Part shown: piece by piece, positions 1-9,658 of the stretch
Numbering within the stretch: the stretch's first letter is position 1
How the letters are laid out: each line of letters begins with the position of its first letter
Assembly (NCBI RefSeq): GCF_024345535.1
Contig: NZ_JAGQBH010000012.1
Location: forward strand, 1 to 33,909
Reading direction: 5' to 3'
Source: Cyanobium sp. N.Huapi 1H5
Lineage (GTDB): Bacteria; Cyanobacteriota; Cyanobacteriia; PCC-6307; Cyanobiaceae
Length of the DNA stretch: 33,909 bases
The notes under the pieces: generated by a model
Told to the model about the DNA's origin: nothing
The model's input: the letters and a program-made list of their open reading frames with translations, nothing else
Database searches by the model: none
Made by a program: the position numbers and the translations under genes

Positions 1-2624
1 CCTCCCTGAGCAATCACATACACATCGTCCCCAGTCCCGCCGTTCAGGCTGTCATTCCCACTGCCGGACACCAGCCAGTCCCGGCCCGCGCCGCCATGCA
101 GCACGTCATTGCCGCTGCCACCATCGATCCAATCCTGACCATCGGTGCCCAACAAATAGTTGGACTCTGATGATCCCTGGAAAAGCCGATGCTCTGAAGC
201 AAGCCGAAGGAGGATGTTACCTCTCGTTGGATCGGAAATAAATGATTCCTGCAACTTGGCTAGAATCAGAACTCCAGAGTCTCCGATAGATCGAAAAGAT
301 CGAGTCAGCTTATACAATCCTAGGAAGTCTGATGACTGGAAGAAGTTTGCATCAAGGTAGCTGCCGATCCATTGGAGGCTCTGGTGTGGTGGCGGCAAAT
401 GAATCTCACCATCTGCTGCCACAAGCCGTTGCAGAATTGGCCATGCATCCGTCTGGAGAATGAGCTGATTCTCCAACTGAAGACGGAAATTCTCATAGGC
501 CTGATGGAGTAGTCGGACCGCCGGACCAATGGGCCAAGGGTTCGTCCACCCCTGACGAAAGGCCTGACCAAGCAGGCGCTCCATAGCTGCGAGCCTTCCA
601 TCGATCGCATCCCAGCCAGGCATGAGCTGCTCTGAAGACACCCCGACCCAACGAAAGATCAATGGATCAATCAGGGCTTCCCGCTGTACGGTATTTCCCT
701 GGATCCAGCTTTCCAAAAGCAGTCGCAGCTCTCCGGATGGATCCGCAGCCATGGCTTGATGCAGGTCAGGCACCATGCCCATGCCTTTCAGATCTGGAAG
801 TGTCGAAAGACCTGCATCAATCGAGACAGGATGAAGCCACTTGGTCCGAGCCTGGTCGACCCGAAACCAGACATCATTCATGGATTGAAGAGTTCCATCA
901 GAGGCCTGGAAGCTACCAATCTGCAGATGTCGATTTCCGTGAGAATCCACAAAGTCTGATGCTGCATAGTCAACACCAAGCCGGAGCAAGCCGGCTTCAC
1001 CGAGGCTGAGAATCTCGCCTTGATCGGTCCTCGCATTGCTGTTTCTGTCAATCCATATGCTCAATGTCGACCAAGCCGGATCGCGCTGGTCGATCCAGCG
1101 ATCTCCATTTACATCAAGTTCCTTCAGAGCCTCAAATCCATTGGCCGCCTTTGTTCCATTGGATAGCAATGTGTTATTGCCGAAGAGTTCACCACCATGG
1201 TCAATGAGACCATTACCATCAAGATCATGTACAAGTATTCCGTCCGTTGGACTGATCCAACCTGTGCGTTCGGCAAATCCTTTTCCGTCATGGTCAAAAT
1301 GAATAGCAGAACTGTGCTCAGATGATGTGACCACTCCATTGCGGTCAAGATCAAGCACGAGGGGGCATGAGTAGGTTCTTTCCGCCTCCTCAAACTGGTT
1401 TCTCAATGCTCCCAGCCCCCGATCCCAGAGATCGGCGAGGTGCCCTGCCAAAAACTCTGCAGCTTCATCGGAATAGGCACTTCCGAGCATGGAGGCCGAC
1501 AGGACCAGTCCACTTGCAGCCAACCAGCCCAGAGGCCCCGCAGCCAGCAGGGGTGCCACCGCCAGTGAGGCCAGGCGACCCGCAAGAATTGCCCCGGCAT
1601 TCTCAAGTGCCCATTGGGTCATCATCCGCTGTGCAGTTTCAGGATCGCCTGCATCCATCGCCGCTTTGGCATCATTGGCGACGGCCGCAAGGCTGACAAC
1701 GTCAGCAATGTGACCCAGTTGATCCATCGCCTTGAGCCATCGCGATGGAGTCGGTGGAGCCTGATTGAGAAGATCCTGCTTGTAGTGAACAGCCAAATTG
1801 TCCTGGGCTAAGCGGATCTCTCTCAGCGCTTCACGATGGGCAGCCACCCTCTCCTGGGGAATGAAGTCCGCCATGGACCGCATCGGAGTATCGGGGGGAG
1901 GAGCATTCCCATCGATCGCCTTGGAGTCTTCAAAGAAACTTCGAGCATCAAGGATATAGTGTTGATCTACCTGAAAAGGATTTCCATATTCGTCCACAGA
2001 TATTCTCAGCCTTGACGCCCTCACTTCAGATGCTGCAGTGATTATCTTAAATGCGTCCTCCAAAGCCATTCCGTGGAATACCTCGATAGGTATTCCATCA
2101 ATACTTGTCACTCTTGGGTTACTCAGAATAAGCGGGAGCTCAGTCTGAAAGAAGACTCGACTTACGGATGCCCCACCCGTGAATGTCACCACCTCTCCAA
2201 CAGCATCTGCCACATAACGGGCAGAAACCATGTCCCAAACTCCATTATTGATGCGCATGCCATCAACAACTTCGCCATCCATAAAGCTTTGCAACCCAGT
2301 TTTGTCTTCTCCAAAGATCTGCTTCAGTTTGTCGACAAACTGTTTATTGTAGTTACTCGAGTTTTTTGTCATATTCATAAACTTCCCGACCTCAGATTGG
2401 TCAATAGTGCGGACATCGTTGCCAGATTCATGTAGCGCCTCCGCCATGGCGCCAGAATGCACGATCTTGTCTCCTACAGATGTGTATCTTCCCGTAATTC
2501 CACTATAAAGAACCGTAACCGAGCCCTGGACTCGGTGATCGACCTTTTCGATAAGCTCTAGGAGCTGTTCCTTCGTCTCAATTGTATCCAGCAGAAGGTT
2601 AGCCTGCTCAGCAGTAAGCTTCAT
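1..2624 (-). CDS. RTX-type protein with FrpC-like self-processing module (C-terminus beyond window)
   Basis: The minus strand is open without a stop from ATG at 2624 to the left edge (874 codons seen), so the gene is C-terminally cut by the window. Residues 1-340 are an unrecognised, mostly helical region. Residues 343-382 form a Gly/Ala-rich hydrophobic stretch, possibly membrane-inserting. Residues 421-597 match the calcium-dependent self-processing module of Neisseria FrpC ([63 protein letters not shown]). Residues 832-874 are RTX Ca-binding nonapeptides ([17 protein letters not shown]). FrpC cleaves an Asp-Pro bond at the start of the module; here it is Cys420-Pro421, so cleavage may be lost. 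No N-terminal signal is seen, as usual for type I secretion. No TolC/HlyB/HlyD genes are in the window. A GGA lies close upstream of the start. The role is probably a secreted adhesin or toxin; target unknown. Confidence 0.85.
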   Translation of the reverse strand, partial: MKLTAEQANLLLDTIETKEQLLELIEKVDHRVQGSVTVLYSGITGRYTSVGDKIVHSGAMAEALHESGNDVRTIDQSEVGKFMNMTKNSSNYNKQFVDKLKQIFGEDKTGLQSFMDGEVVDGMRINNGVWDMVSARYVADAVGEVVTFTGGASVSRVFFQTELPLILSNPRVTSIDGIPIEVFHGMALEDAFKIITAASEVRASRLRISVDEYGNPFQVDQHYILDARSFFEDSKAIDGNAPPPDTPMRSMADFIPQERVAAHREALREIRLAQDNLAVHYKQDLLNQAPPTPSRWLKAMDQLGHIADVVSLAAVANDAKAAMDAGDPETAQRMMTQWALENAGAILAGRLASLAVAPLLAAGPLGWLAASGLVLSASMLGSAYSDEAAEFLAGHLADLWDRGLGALRNQFEEAERTYSCPLVLDLDRNGVVTSSEHSSAIHFDHDGKGFAERTGWISPTDGILVHDLDGNGLIDHGGELFGNNTLLSNGTKAANGFEALKELDVNGDRWIDQRDPAWSTLSIWIDRNSNARTDQGEILSLGEAGLLRLGVDYAASDFVDSHGNRHLQIGSFQASDGTLQSMNDVWFRVDQARTKWLHPVSIDAGLSTLPDLKGMGMVPDLHQAMAADPSGELRLLLESWIQGNTVQREALIDPLIFRWVGVSSEQLMPGWDAIDGRLAAMERLLGQAFRQGWTNPWPIGPAVRLLHQAYENFRLQLENQLILQTDAWPILQRLVAADGEIHLPPPHQSLQWIGSYLDANFFQSSDFLGLYKLTRSFRSIGDSGVLILAKLQESFISDPTRGNILLRLASEHRLFQGSSESNYLLGTDGQDWIDGGSGNDVLHGGAGRDWLVSGSGNDSLNGGTGDDVYVIAQG

Positions 2625-2657
2625 GATTCCAATATGCGTGTATACCGTGAATAGCGA

Positions 2658-3167
2658 CTAAAACTGAAAAATTACAATTGGCTCGAAAGGCCCCCGTCTC
2701 TCCTCTCCATCAAGCCCAAACACGGCCAAGGCACCACGGAGAACAGACAAGACATCCTTCATATCCAGGCCACCAAGATCCCTAGGCTGGATATGAGACA
2801 CTTCTTTCCACGCTATCGTCGGAGCATCCACAAGAGATCCACTATCAACATGATCTATATTTAGCGATACGTCCAACAGGGTATCTCGAGTAAACAGCCA
2901 GAACCTTCCTTCAGGAACGTATTCCCTGGAATAGTTTTCAATGATCCCCCCCCACAAGTAACAATCCAGCTCCCTATCCCTCGTCCAGTAACGGCCATCA
3001 CCGGGCTTGAACGGCAGGTTGTATCGGGCAATGTCTTCATCCGAGACCACTTCGTTCACGAAGCCCATCTGGGTTGCCTCAAACACTGTGGGACACAACG
3101 GTTGGAAGCCATGATCCGCGTTGGTGGCGTTGCCTTCACGCGACTTCCTGGACATCAGGAGCTGCAC
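2658..3167 (-). CDS. Hypothetical protein upstream of the RTX gene
   Basis: A 169-aa soluble protein with no signal peptide or membrane segment. It ends 33 nt before the RTX start on the same strand, so the two are probably co-transcribed. The GTG start at 3167 has a TAGG about 8 nt upstream; an in-frame ATG at 3155 (residue 5) is an alternative. The sequence is acidic and aromatic-rich (VSDEDIARYNLPFKPGDGRYWTR is split here as VSDEDIARYN and LPFKPGDGRYW). The C-terminus has a helical KDVLSVLRGALAVFGLDG segment. I do not recognise a family with certainty. Small proteins paired with RTX or polymorphic toxins are often immunity or accessory factors, but that role is inference from position only. 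Confidence 0.65.
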   Translation of the reverse strand: MQLLMSRKSREGNATNADHGFQPLCPTVFEATQMGFVNEVVSDEDIARYNLPFKPGDGRYWTRDRELDCYLWGGIIENYSREYVPEGRFWLFTRDTLLDVSLNIDHVDSGSLVDAPTIAWKEVSHIQPRDLGGLDMKDVLSVLRGALAVFGLDGEERRGPFEPIVIFQF

Positions 3168-3693
3168 GTTGAGAACCTAACGATGGACAGGGGGATCGGC
3201 CAGCACTGACGAAACGTCAAGCGCATGCAGGTCCTGTTCCAGGCTTCCCGGCGGCGGTCACGGGGTCCATGGCTCCACGCGTCAGTGCATCGGGAGACCG
3301 CCTTGGAAGAAGCCAGCGCGCTTCAGAAATAGCCGTCCAGCCAGGGCGGCATCCAGCGCACGAACAGAGTCGTCAAGCGTCAGGGCACATGGCTGACAGC
3401 GGGGCGCCCGAAACCGGATCAGAGCTGCCTGGCCATGCAGGACACGCCCCTGTCTCCACGCTGCGTCGTGATCCAGGCCGTCATCGAAGCGGCGGCGGGT
3501 GACCTTCGTACCACCTTTGGTGGCCATAAAACTGCCATATAGCTGCCATGCTCGACGGCAGGCCCACGAGGTTCATTGCTGGGATCTGGGCGCCAGAGCC
3601 GCCTCGTGGCTGGAGCACCCAGATCGAACAAGACGAACCATCACCCGTCTTCAGCGGCGAAAGCCCCGCTGCCTAGCTTGAAATCAAGCCGCC
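3168..3693. other. Gene-poor stretch between the RTX pair and the TPR gene
   Basis: About 525 nt with only short overlapping open frames on both strands (for example 3282-3527 minus, 3269-3502 plus). None has a recognisable motif or convincing start. It separates a minus-strand unit (RTX pair) from a plus-strand unit (TPR gene), so it should hold both promoters, but I see no clear -35/-10 pair. It may be decayed coding DNA. Confidence 0.4.
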
Positions 3694-5649
3694 GTGCTTG
3701 CCGTGGTCCGTCCGTGGTTCAGCCGATGCCTGCCAATGGTTGCCCTGCTCCTGGGGCATGCCATCGGGACAGCCGCGCCCGCCATGGCCCTCGCCCAGCG
3801 GGTTCCCGCTGCAGCGAGTGACCTTTGGAGCTCACAGGCACGGCCGCAGAAGAACAACCAGCTGCCGCCGCAGGTGAGCGACTGGATCCGCCAGGCCAGC
3901 GCACTGGAAGACAAGGGCGCCAACCGCGAGGCCCTGACCCTGCAGCAGAAGGCCGTGAACTGGCTACGGGCGAATTCCCAGCAAGGCGATGCCACCGCGG
4001 CCGGAATCCTCCATGGCTTCGGGCGGCTGCTCTGGATGAACGACAAGCCCGTTGAGGCGCTTGGCCCAGTGGCGGAAGCCGTGGCGCTGCGCCGAAGGCT
4101 CATGGGAATCAGCAGCGATGCCGCGGCGGATCTGGCGGTATCCCTGAGACTGCAAGCCACCCTCTATGCAGCCCTGGGGCGTAGGCAGGATGTGCTTCCA
4201 CCCATCCAGGAGGCCGTGGCAATCCATCGCCGGGTGGCCGAACGCGACTCAAGCCTGACCGTCCAGCTCGCCCATTCCCTGAACATCCTGGGACTCATCT
4301 ACAGCGCGCTTGACCGCCCTGCAGAGGCGCTGCCACCCACCATCGAGGCGGTAAAGATCCGTCGATCACTGGCCATCAAGGATCCCGATGAGATGGCCAA
4401 CCTGGCCCATGCCCTGAATGATCTGGGAAATCGCTACGGCGAACTCGGCCGACTCGAGGACGCGCTCGCTACCTACCTGGAAACAGTGCAGATCCTCAGG
4501 AGGATGGCTCCCGCCAATCCTGCCTCCCCCAGCGTTCTGGCAGGCACCCTCGACAACCTGGTCACGGTCTACCGCGAACTCGGGCGACCCTCCCAGGCCC
4601 TGCCCCTAAGCCTGGAAACGATCCAGCTCCACCGCCGATTGGCAGGCACCGACCCCACCACGCAGAGCCGGCTCGGTGATGCACTTCATCAGCTTGGTCT
4701 CATCCACAGGGAGATGGGACATCCTTCTGATGCACTGCCAGCCCAGGTCGAAGCCATTTCGATCTACCGCAGACTGTCGGCAGTCAGCACCGAGAACCTC
4801 GATGGCCTGGCCAGCACATTGAACAACCAGGGGAACTGCCTGAGTGACCTTGGACGCCATGAAGCGGCTCTCCCTCCAAGCCAGGAAGCGGCGAAGATCT
4901 ATCGAGGCCTCGCGGAGCGAGACTCGATCTTCCAAAAAGATCTTGCCCTCTCGCTCACGAACCTGGCCCTTCGCTTCAGTGCCCTCGGACGCGACGCAGA
5001 ATCCGTGTCGCCCAGCCTTGAAGCAGTGGCGCTGTACCGCAGCCTGGCGAAGGGCAATCCCTCTGTTCGGGAGGAGTTGGCTGGTGCCCTGGTCAACCTG
5101 GGCAGCTACTACAGCCGATTGGATCGAGAACAAGAAGCGATCCCTCCCACCGTCGAAGCCGTGACGATCGTTCGCAAGCTGGCGGCAGAAACACCCCAGG
5201 TAAGGGGCAATCTGGCCCTTGCCCTCAACAACCTGGGTGCTTATCACGGCGACTCAGGAGATCCATCGAAAGCGCTTCCCTTCTTCCAGGAAGCGGTGGC
5301 GATGTACCGCCAACTGTTGGTCACAGAGTCCGCCTACCTCGCATCGCTGGCCAGCTCCCTCATCAACCTAGGGATCTCCCTCAGTCAGCTCGGTCGCCAT
5401 TCTGAGGCACTGCCAGCTACCACCGAAGCTGTGCAGATCTACCGCCAACTGGCGGCCAGAGATCCTGCCTTTCAGGAGGGTCTCGACCGAGCGCTTAACA
5501 GGCTGCACCAAATCCACAGACAGCTGGGGCGCCCGGAAGAAGCCTTGCCCAGCACCGAACCGTCCTTGAGCCTTCAGGGCTCCAGTCTCTTGCCATCGCG
5601 CAGGAGACACCCCATAGGGGTAGAAGAGTGGAGCTGCTTGGGAGGTTGA
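3694..5649 (+). CDS. Secreted tetratricopeptide-repeat protein
   Basis: A 651-aa protein. The GTG start at 3694 gives a signal peptide with a basic n-region, a hydrophobic core (LPMVALLLGHAIG) and an Ala-x-Ala-like site near residue 33 (PAMA). ATG at 3736 is an alternative but weakens the n-region. From about residue 100 to 620 there are some eleven repeats with a 46-residue period, of the form EALP..EAV.IYR.LA...P....LA..LNNLG..YS.LGR. These are kinesin-light-chain-like TPRs that stack into a helical solenoid for protein binding. Cyanobacterial proteins of this kind often end in a CHAT protease domain; here there is only a short 30-residue tail, so it appears to be a pure scaffold. Export to the periplasm or cell surface is inferred from the signal. 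The autotransporter gene follows 230 nt downstream on the same strand. Confidence 0.8.
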   Translation: MLAVVRPWFSRCLPMVALLLGHAIGTAAPAMALAQRVPAAASDLWSSQARPQKNNQLPPQVSDWIRQASALEDKGANREALTLQQKAVNWLRANSQQGDATAAGILHGFGRLLWMNDKPVEALGPVAEAVALRRRLMGISSDAAADLAVSLRLQATLYAALGRRQDVLPPIQEAVAIHRRVAERDSSLTVQLAHSLNILGLIYSALDRPAEALPPTIEAVKIRRSLAIKDPDEMANLAHALNDLGNRYGELGRLEDALATYLETVQILRRMAPANPASPSVLAGTLDNLVTVYRELGRPSQALPLSLETIQLHRRLAGTDPTTQSRLGDALHQLGLIHREMGHPSDALPAQVEAISIYRRLSAVSTENLDGLASTLNNQGNCLSDLGRHEAALPPSQEAAKIYRGLAERDSIFQKDLALSLTNLALRFSALGRDAESVSPSLEAVALYRSLAKGNPSVREELAGALVNLGSYYSRLDREQEAIPPTVEAVTIVRKLAAETPQVRGNLALALNNLGAYHGDSGDPSKALPFFQEAVAMYRQLLVTESAYLASLASSLINLGISLSQLGRHSEALPATTEAVQIYRQLAARDPAFQEGLDRALNRLHQIHRQLGRPEEALPSTEPSLSLQGSSLLPSRRRHPIGVEEWSCLGG

Positions 5650-5879
5650 GCTCCGGGGGATGGGCCAAGCGTCAAGCCTTCATGGCTTCATCGTCCATTT
5701 CTGCGGACTATCCTGCTGAGGCAGAACGACCCAAGACTCCCAGAGGTGGCGGGGCCAGACAGACGATCAATCAGACGGTAAAATAGTGCCCCACGAAAGA
5801 AGCTTCACGAGATTCATGGTAGACTCTTTCGCAATTCCAGGTTCAAGACAGTGATACCGATAGGCTTGAGTCAAGCGCT

Positions 5880-8615
5880 GTGATCCATCCCCAGACCAGG
5901 CGACGCGCGAGGGTCCTCCTGTGTTCAACCGGGCTCATCGCAGCACTGCTTCTCATCAGCCCAGGCCAGGGGAAGGCCGACGTCGTCATCGTCAATACGC
6001 CCAACAACACACCCGGTGGGTCGTTGCTGATCGACGGGAGTGGACTCATCAGCGCCCCAAAATCGCTGATCTTCACCACGGGCAGGATTCCAAGTCAGAT
6101 CAACACGCTGACGTTGGGCTTGAACCCTTTCAGCATTGCAACGCCACTGCCACTCACCACCAGCCTTGGGGTCTCGATCTGGTCCACCACGTCAAACGGC
6201 GCCAACCCGGTGCCGTTATCAGCCCTGACAGCCTCTCAGCGCCTGAATGTCACCATCGGCGCGCTGCGACAGCTCTACACATTCGACTCCAGCAGCCTCG
6301 GCAGCCTCAGCACCTTCACCCTCATTCCAGACACCACCTACGGGCTGACCCTCTCTGGCCTTGTCGATGTCACGATCAACGACCAGCCGAAATTGGGCAA
6401 CACTGGCAACACGGGGGCGGGAGGAACCGAGCCCACGGGCTTCAATGGCTTCACCTACAACTCCTTCGCCATCAGTGCCGACGGCGGGCTCACTTGGTGC
6501 ACGGCGCAACCAGCCGCTAACCCCTGCGGCTCTCCCTACAACGCGATCCTCCTGGATGTGAGCTTCCTGGGCGTCACTCCAGGCACCACCACCCCGGCCA
6601 GCTCCCCCTTCAGCTCTCTGCTGGCGGGCGGAACGGTGATCGTTGACCAGCCCGGCACGTTCCACACCGATTACATCCTGAGCAGCCTGGGTGGAACCAT
6701 CGATCTCAATGGCAAGATTTCGACCTTTACAGGGTCCTTTTCCGGCAATGGCCCCCTGACCTTCTCCAACAGCGCCAGTGGCGGCCAGACGAGTCTGACG
6801 GGTCTGAGCACCTACACGGGGGCAACGACGGTGCAGCAGGGGGCCGCCGTATTCGTGAACGGTTCGATCGCCCCATCCTCAGGGTTGCTGGTGCAATCCG
6901 GTGGACTGATCGGTGGGTCCGGCCAACTCCCTGGCACCTCGATCGCCTCCGGTGGTGTGATCGCCCCGGGCAACTCGATCGGCACCCTGACCGTCAACGG
7001 CAACTACAGCCTGAACGGCGGGACGCAGGCGATTGAGATCCAGGGCCCGCAGAGCGACGCCATCGTCGTGACCGGGAACGTCACCAGCTTTTCTGGGACC
7101 ACAGCTCTGAGCTCCTTCGGCGGCGGCACGGCCTGGCCTGGATTCCGTTACACGCTCCTCACCGCCAGCGAGCCCTTCACGACGCCCTTTGCCCTGGGGC
7201 TGAATCCCTCGTCGATCACCCCATCGGCGCTGCTGCAGTTCGGCACGGCCCTGATTCAGGAAACCGATGGCAATCCCCGCACCTTCGATGTGCAGTGGCG
7301 CCCCAGCAACGGCAGCGGTGCCGTGGCTTCGGCGCTGCAGGCCCTGGGGGCTGCCGGTGGCAACGGCCTCGCTGCCGCCGGCGTGTTCGATGCGGCCTTC
7401 AACCGCCTGGCGATCGCCTCAGCGGGCAATGCCAACGCCATCGGGGCCCCGATCGGCAGCACGGGCTTCACCACAGGCCAGGCCATCGCGGCGGGGCTCA
7501 GCCCCGATGTCGTGCTGCGCCTGGCCAATCTGCTGGCCCTTCCCTCCGGGGCCGCTCTGGAGCAGGCGGTGAAGGCGATCACGCCGGAGTCCTATGCCGC
7601 GTTCCAGAGCGTGGGGCTCAATGTCCTGCGGCAGCAGCGGCAGACCCTGATGGCCCAGGCCGGCGGCTGCCGCGAAACGGGTTGGGTGGTCGGTGGCACC
7701 ACCCGGCCGACCGACGCGTCCTCCGCAGACGGGAAGAACGGCACACCGGTGTGCCTGTTCGCGACCGGCGGCCAGGCCACCGCCAGCATCGATGGCCGTG
7801 ATGGGCTGTCGGGGTATGACTACTCTCTGGCCGGCGGCTTCTACGGGATCGAAGTGCAACCCAGCCAGCGCTGGACACTGGGGGCGGCCTATGGCAACGG
7901 CTCGGCCGCGTTGAGCAACCTCGGTGCCGGCAGCAACAGCGTAAGCGCGACGATCAACAGTGGCTCGCTCTACGGCGTCTACAAGCCAGGGGGAGCCTGG
8001 ACGATCAAGGGGCTGCTGGGCTACGGCAACTACAGCGTCCAGGGCCTCCGGCGCCTCGGGGCGGTGGGCAATGGCAACCCGATCACGGGCAGCACCACGG
8101 CCCATGGCTATACCGCCGGGCTGCTGGCCGACTATGCGATGCCGCTCAGCAAGCCCACCTCCAGGGTGCCGCTCACCCTCAAGCCGCAACTGGGTGTGGC
8201 CTATGGGGCCTACCAGCAGAACGGATTCAGCGAAAGCGGTGACCCGACCATGGACCTGAACGTGGCGGGACACACCAGCCAAAGCCTTGTTGGCTCCGTG
8301 GGCGCCGAGCTGATGGCGGCGATTCCCCTGAATCCCGACAGATCTCAGCTGCTCAGGCCGCGCCTGGCTGTGGCCTATCAGGTGGATGCGCTGGCGGATG
8401 GCAACGGCAACCGTTCGCTCAACGCCAGCCTGCCGGGAGCGGGCGTGAGCTTCAGCAGCGCCGGGCAGAATCGCGGCCTCAACGATCTGACGCTGAGCGG
8501 CAGCCTGGAATATGTGGTCGCTGAAAAGGCGTCCCTGTATGTCTCGGCCTCCTATGAAGCCTTCTCGACGGGTCGTCAGTTCGCCTATGGGGGTGGGGTG
8601 AAACTCAGCTTCTGA
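5880..8615 (+). CDS. Type V autotransporter (beta-helix passenger + C-terminal beta-barrel)
   Basis: A 911-aa protein with GTG start at 5880. The signal peptide has RRRAR, a hydrophobic core and a GKA cleavage site near residue 33. The passenger is Ser/Thr/Gly-rich and contains an autotransporter-associated beta-strand motif around residues 306-377 (STYTGATTVQQGA, GGSGQLPG, GGVIAPGNSIGTLTVNGNY), typical of right-handed beta-helices. From about residue 640 to the end, alternating amphipathic strands (YDYSLAGGFYGIE, WTLGAAYGNGSA, SLYGVYKPGG, LYVSASYEAF) form the outer-membrane barrel. It ends in VKLSF with a terminal Phe, the Bam recognition signature. The passenger should be displayed on or released from the cell surface; its ligand cannot be read from the sequence. 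It has few cysteines apart from paired ones (CTAQPAANPC). The DNA is GC-richer than the RTX gene. Confidence 0.9.
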   Translation: MIHPQTRRRARVLLCSTGLIAALLLISPGQGKADVVIVNTPNNTPGGSLLIDGSGLISAPKSLIFTTGRIPSQINTLTLGLNPFSIATPLPLTTSLGVSIWSTTSNGANPVPLSALTASQRLNVTIGALRQLYTFDSSSLGSLSTFTLIPDTTYGLTLSGLVDVTINDQPKLGNTGNTGAGGTEPTGFNGFTYNSFAISADGGLTWCTAQPAANPCGSPYNAILLDVSFLGVTPGTTTPASSPFSSLLAGGTVIVDQPGTFHTDYILSSLGGTIDLNGKISTFTGSFSGNGPLTFSNSASGGQTSLTGLSTYTGATTVQQGAAVFVNGSIAPSSGLLVQSGGLIGGSGQLPGTSIASGGVIAPGNSIGTLTVNGNYSLNGGTQAIEIQGPQSDAIVVTGNVTSFSGTTALSSFGGGTAWPGFRYTLLTASEPFTTPFALGLNPSSITPSALLQFGTALIQETDGNPRTFDVQWRPSNGSGAVASALQALGAAGGNGLAAAGVFDAAFNRLAIASAGNANAIGAPIGSTGFTTGQAIAAGLSPDVVLRLANLLALPSGAALEQAVKAITPESYAAFQSVGLNVLRQQRQTLMAQAGGCRETGWVVGGTTRPTDASSADGKNGTPVCLFATGGQATASIDGRDGLSGYDYSLAGGFYGIEVQPSQRWTLGAAYGNGSAALSNLGAGSNSVSATINSGSLYGVYKPGGAWTIKGLLGYGNYSVQGLRRLGAVGNGNPITGSTTAHGYTAGLLADYAMPLSKPTSRVPLTLKPQLGVAYGAYQQNGFSESGDPTMDLNVAGHTSQSLVGSVGAELMAAIPLNPDRSQLLRPRLAVAYQVDALADGNGNRSLNASLPGAGVSFSSAGQNRGLNDLTLSGSLEYVVAEKASLYVSASYEAFSTGRQFAYGGGVKLSF

Positions 8616-8646
8616 AAGGGAGGAAGAGGGTGAGCGCAAGCTTATA

Positions 8647-8674
8647 CCCCCTCGCCCATTCAGCTCCAACCACT
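8647..8674 (-). pseudogene. Short relic of the 3' end of the 121-aa membrane protein gene
   Basis: About 28 nt here align with the 3' end of the intact gene at 19363-19390 with only two mismatches. Read on the minus strand it encodes KWLELNG, against KWLELDG at the intact C-terminus. It lies just after the autotransporter stop and directly before the DUF1460 gene, so it marks a probable recombination junction. It is short, so chance or convergence cannot be excluded, but the flank is the same one that recurs at 14033 and 15917. Confidence 0.55.
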
Positions 8675-8757
8675 TGCCAACCGCTTCCCATCCCGGTGGG
8701 GGGGGAGCCCTTGGGGATCAGACGCCGAAACTCGTGGGGGAAACGCGGGTGCTGGCG

Positions 8758-9537
8758 ATGGAGGCGATCGACGCCACCGCCTGGGCGCCGATGAACCAGG
8801 CGCTGGTGCAACTGGCGCGCCGCTTCCTCGACTACCCCTTCAAGGGCTTCTCCCTCGATGGCGGCCCGAAGGAGCAGCTGGTGCTGGATCTCAGCAACTT
8901 CGACTGCTTCCTGTTCGTGGAGCAGCTGCTGGCCCTGAGCAACAGCCGCAAGGTCGACACCCTGGACGAAGGGATGGAGCGCTTCACCCAGAACGTGCGG
9001 CGGCTGCGCTATGTGGATGGCGAGGTGGACTACTGCCGGCGGCAGCATTACTTCAGCCGCTGGGCCGAGGCGGCCGAGCGCAACGGCTACGTGGTGAACC
9101 TCACGCCGTTCCTGCCGGGGGCCAGCAGCCGCACGGTGGCGCTCAACTTCATGAGCAACCACATCAAGAGCTACAAGCCGATGCAGCTGGCCCGCAACAA
9201 ACAGTGCATCACGGAGCTGGAGAAGGACCTAGTGCTGAACCAGCCCTACATCCCGCTGGCGGCGCTGAGCGGGGTGCTGCCGTCGCTGCGCAACGGCGAC
9301 ATCTTCGCGCTGGTGACGAAGGTGCCGGGGCTGGATGTGACCCACGTGGGCTTCCTGGAGAAGCGCGACGGGGGTGTGAACGCGATCCACGCGGCGGAGG
9401 GGGCGGGGGTGATTCGCAGTGAGAACTGTGCTGCCTACGAGGGGCGGGGTCAGGACGTGATCGGGGGTGGCGATTTATCGGCCCCGGCCGAATGGGGGGG
9501 GAGGGGGGGGGTATGCCTATTTTCTCAAGCGATATAA
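8758..9537 (+). CDS. DUF1460 / NlpC-P60-like amidase family protein, C-terminus frameshifted
   Basis: Matches the DUF1460 family (N-acetylmuramoyl-L-alanine-amidase-like cysteine hydrolases). It has the nucleophile motif LSNFDCFLFVEQ (Cys50 from the ATG) and the catalytic-His region DVTHVGFLEK. Family members act on peptidoglycan in the envelope. I chose ATG 8758 (MEAIDATAWAPM), where family-like sequence begins; TTG 8674 and GTG 8734 are in frame and some family-like residues may precede the ATG. No signal peptide is visible with any start, so the original N-terminus may have been lost at the adjacent junction (8647-8674). Near the end, a run of five G (9463-9467) breaks the frame: dropping one G gives DVIGVAIYRPRPNG, which resembles the usual family ending, whereas the frame as written ends in unrelated residues at 9537. 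It is either a pseudogene, phase-variable, or a sequencing error. Confidence 0.75.
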   Translation: MEAIDATAWAPMNQALVQLARRFLDYPFKGFSLDGGPKEQLVLDLSNFDCFLFVEQLLALSNSRKVDTLDEGMERFTQNVRRLRYVDGEVDYCRRQHYFSRWAEAAERNGYVVNLTPFLPGASSRTVALNFMSNHIKSYKPMQLARNKQCITELEKDLVLNQPYIPLAALSGVLPSLRNGDIFALVTKVPGLDVTHVGFLEKRDGGVNAIHAAEGAGVIRSENCAAYEGRGQDVIGGGDLSAPAEWGGRGGVCLFSQAI

Positions 9538-9658
9538 TCGACACCATGAAAACGAGGAATTTGCTAGTCTCCAACGGCGACAAAGGCAATCGTCAGTCGA
9601 AAACAGAGTTAGCACAGAAAAGGCAGTCGGTTTTCAGTACAATGAATGAACGACGCCA

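Noticed and set aside
3282..3527. Minus-strand 81-codon frame in the gap before the TPR gene
   Set aside because: No recognisable motif, no convincing ribosome site, and overlapping frames of similar length on both strands.
7419..8669. Long minus-strand open frame (416 codons) opposite the autotransporter barrel
   Set aside because: Low-complexity Arg/His/Gly-rich product with no motif; the plus strand encodes a clear autotransporter. It is a high-GC shadow.
9467..9649. Separate 60-codon gene after DUF1460
   Set aside because: It is better explained as the out-of-frame natural C-terminus of the DUF1460 protein beyond a G-run frameshift.
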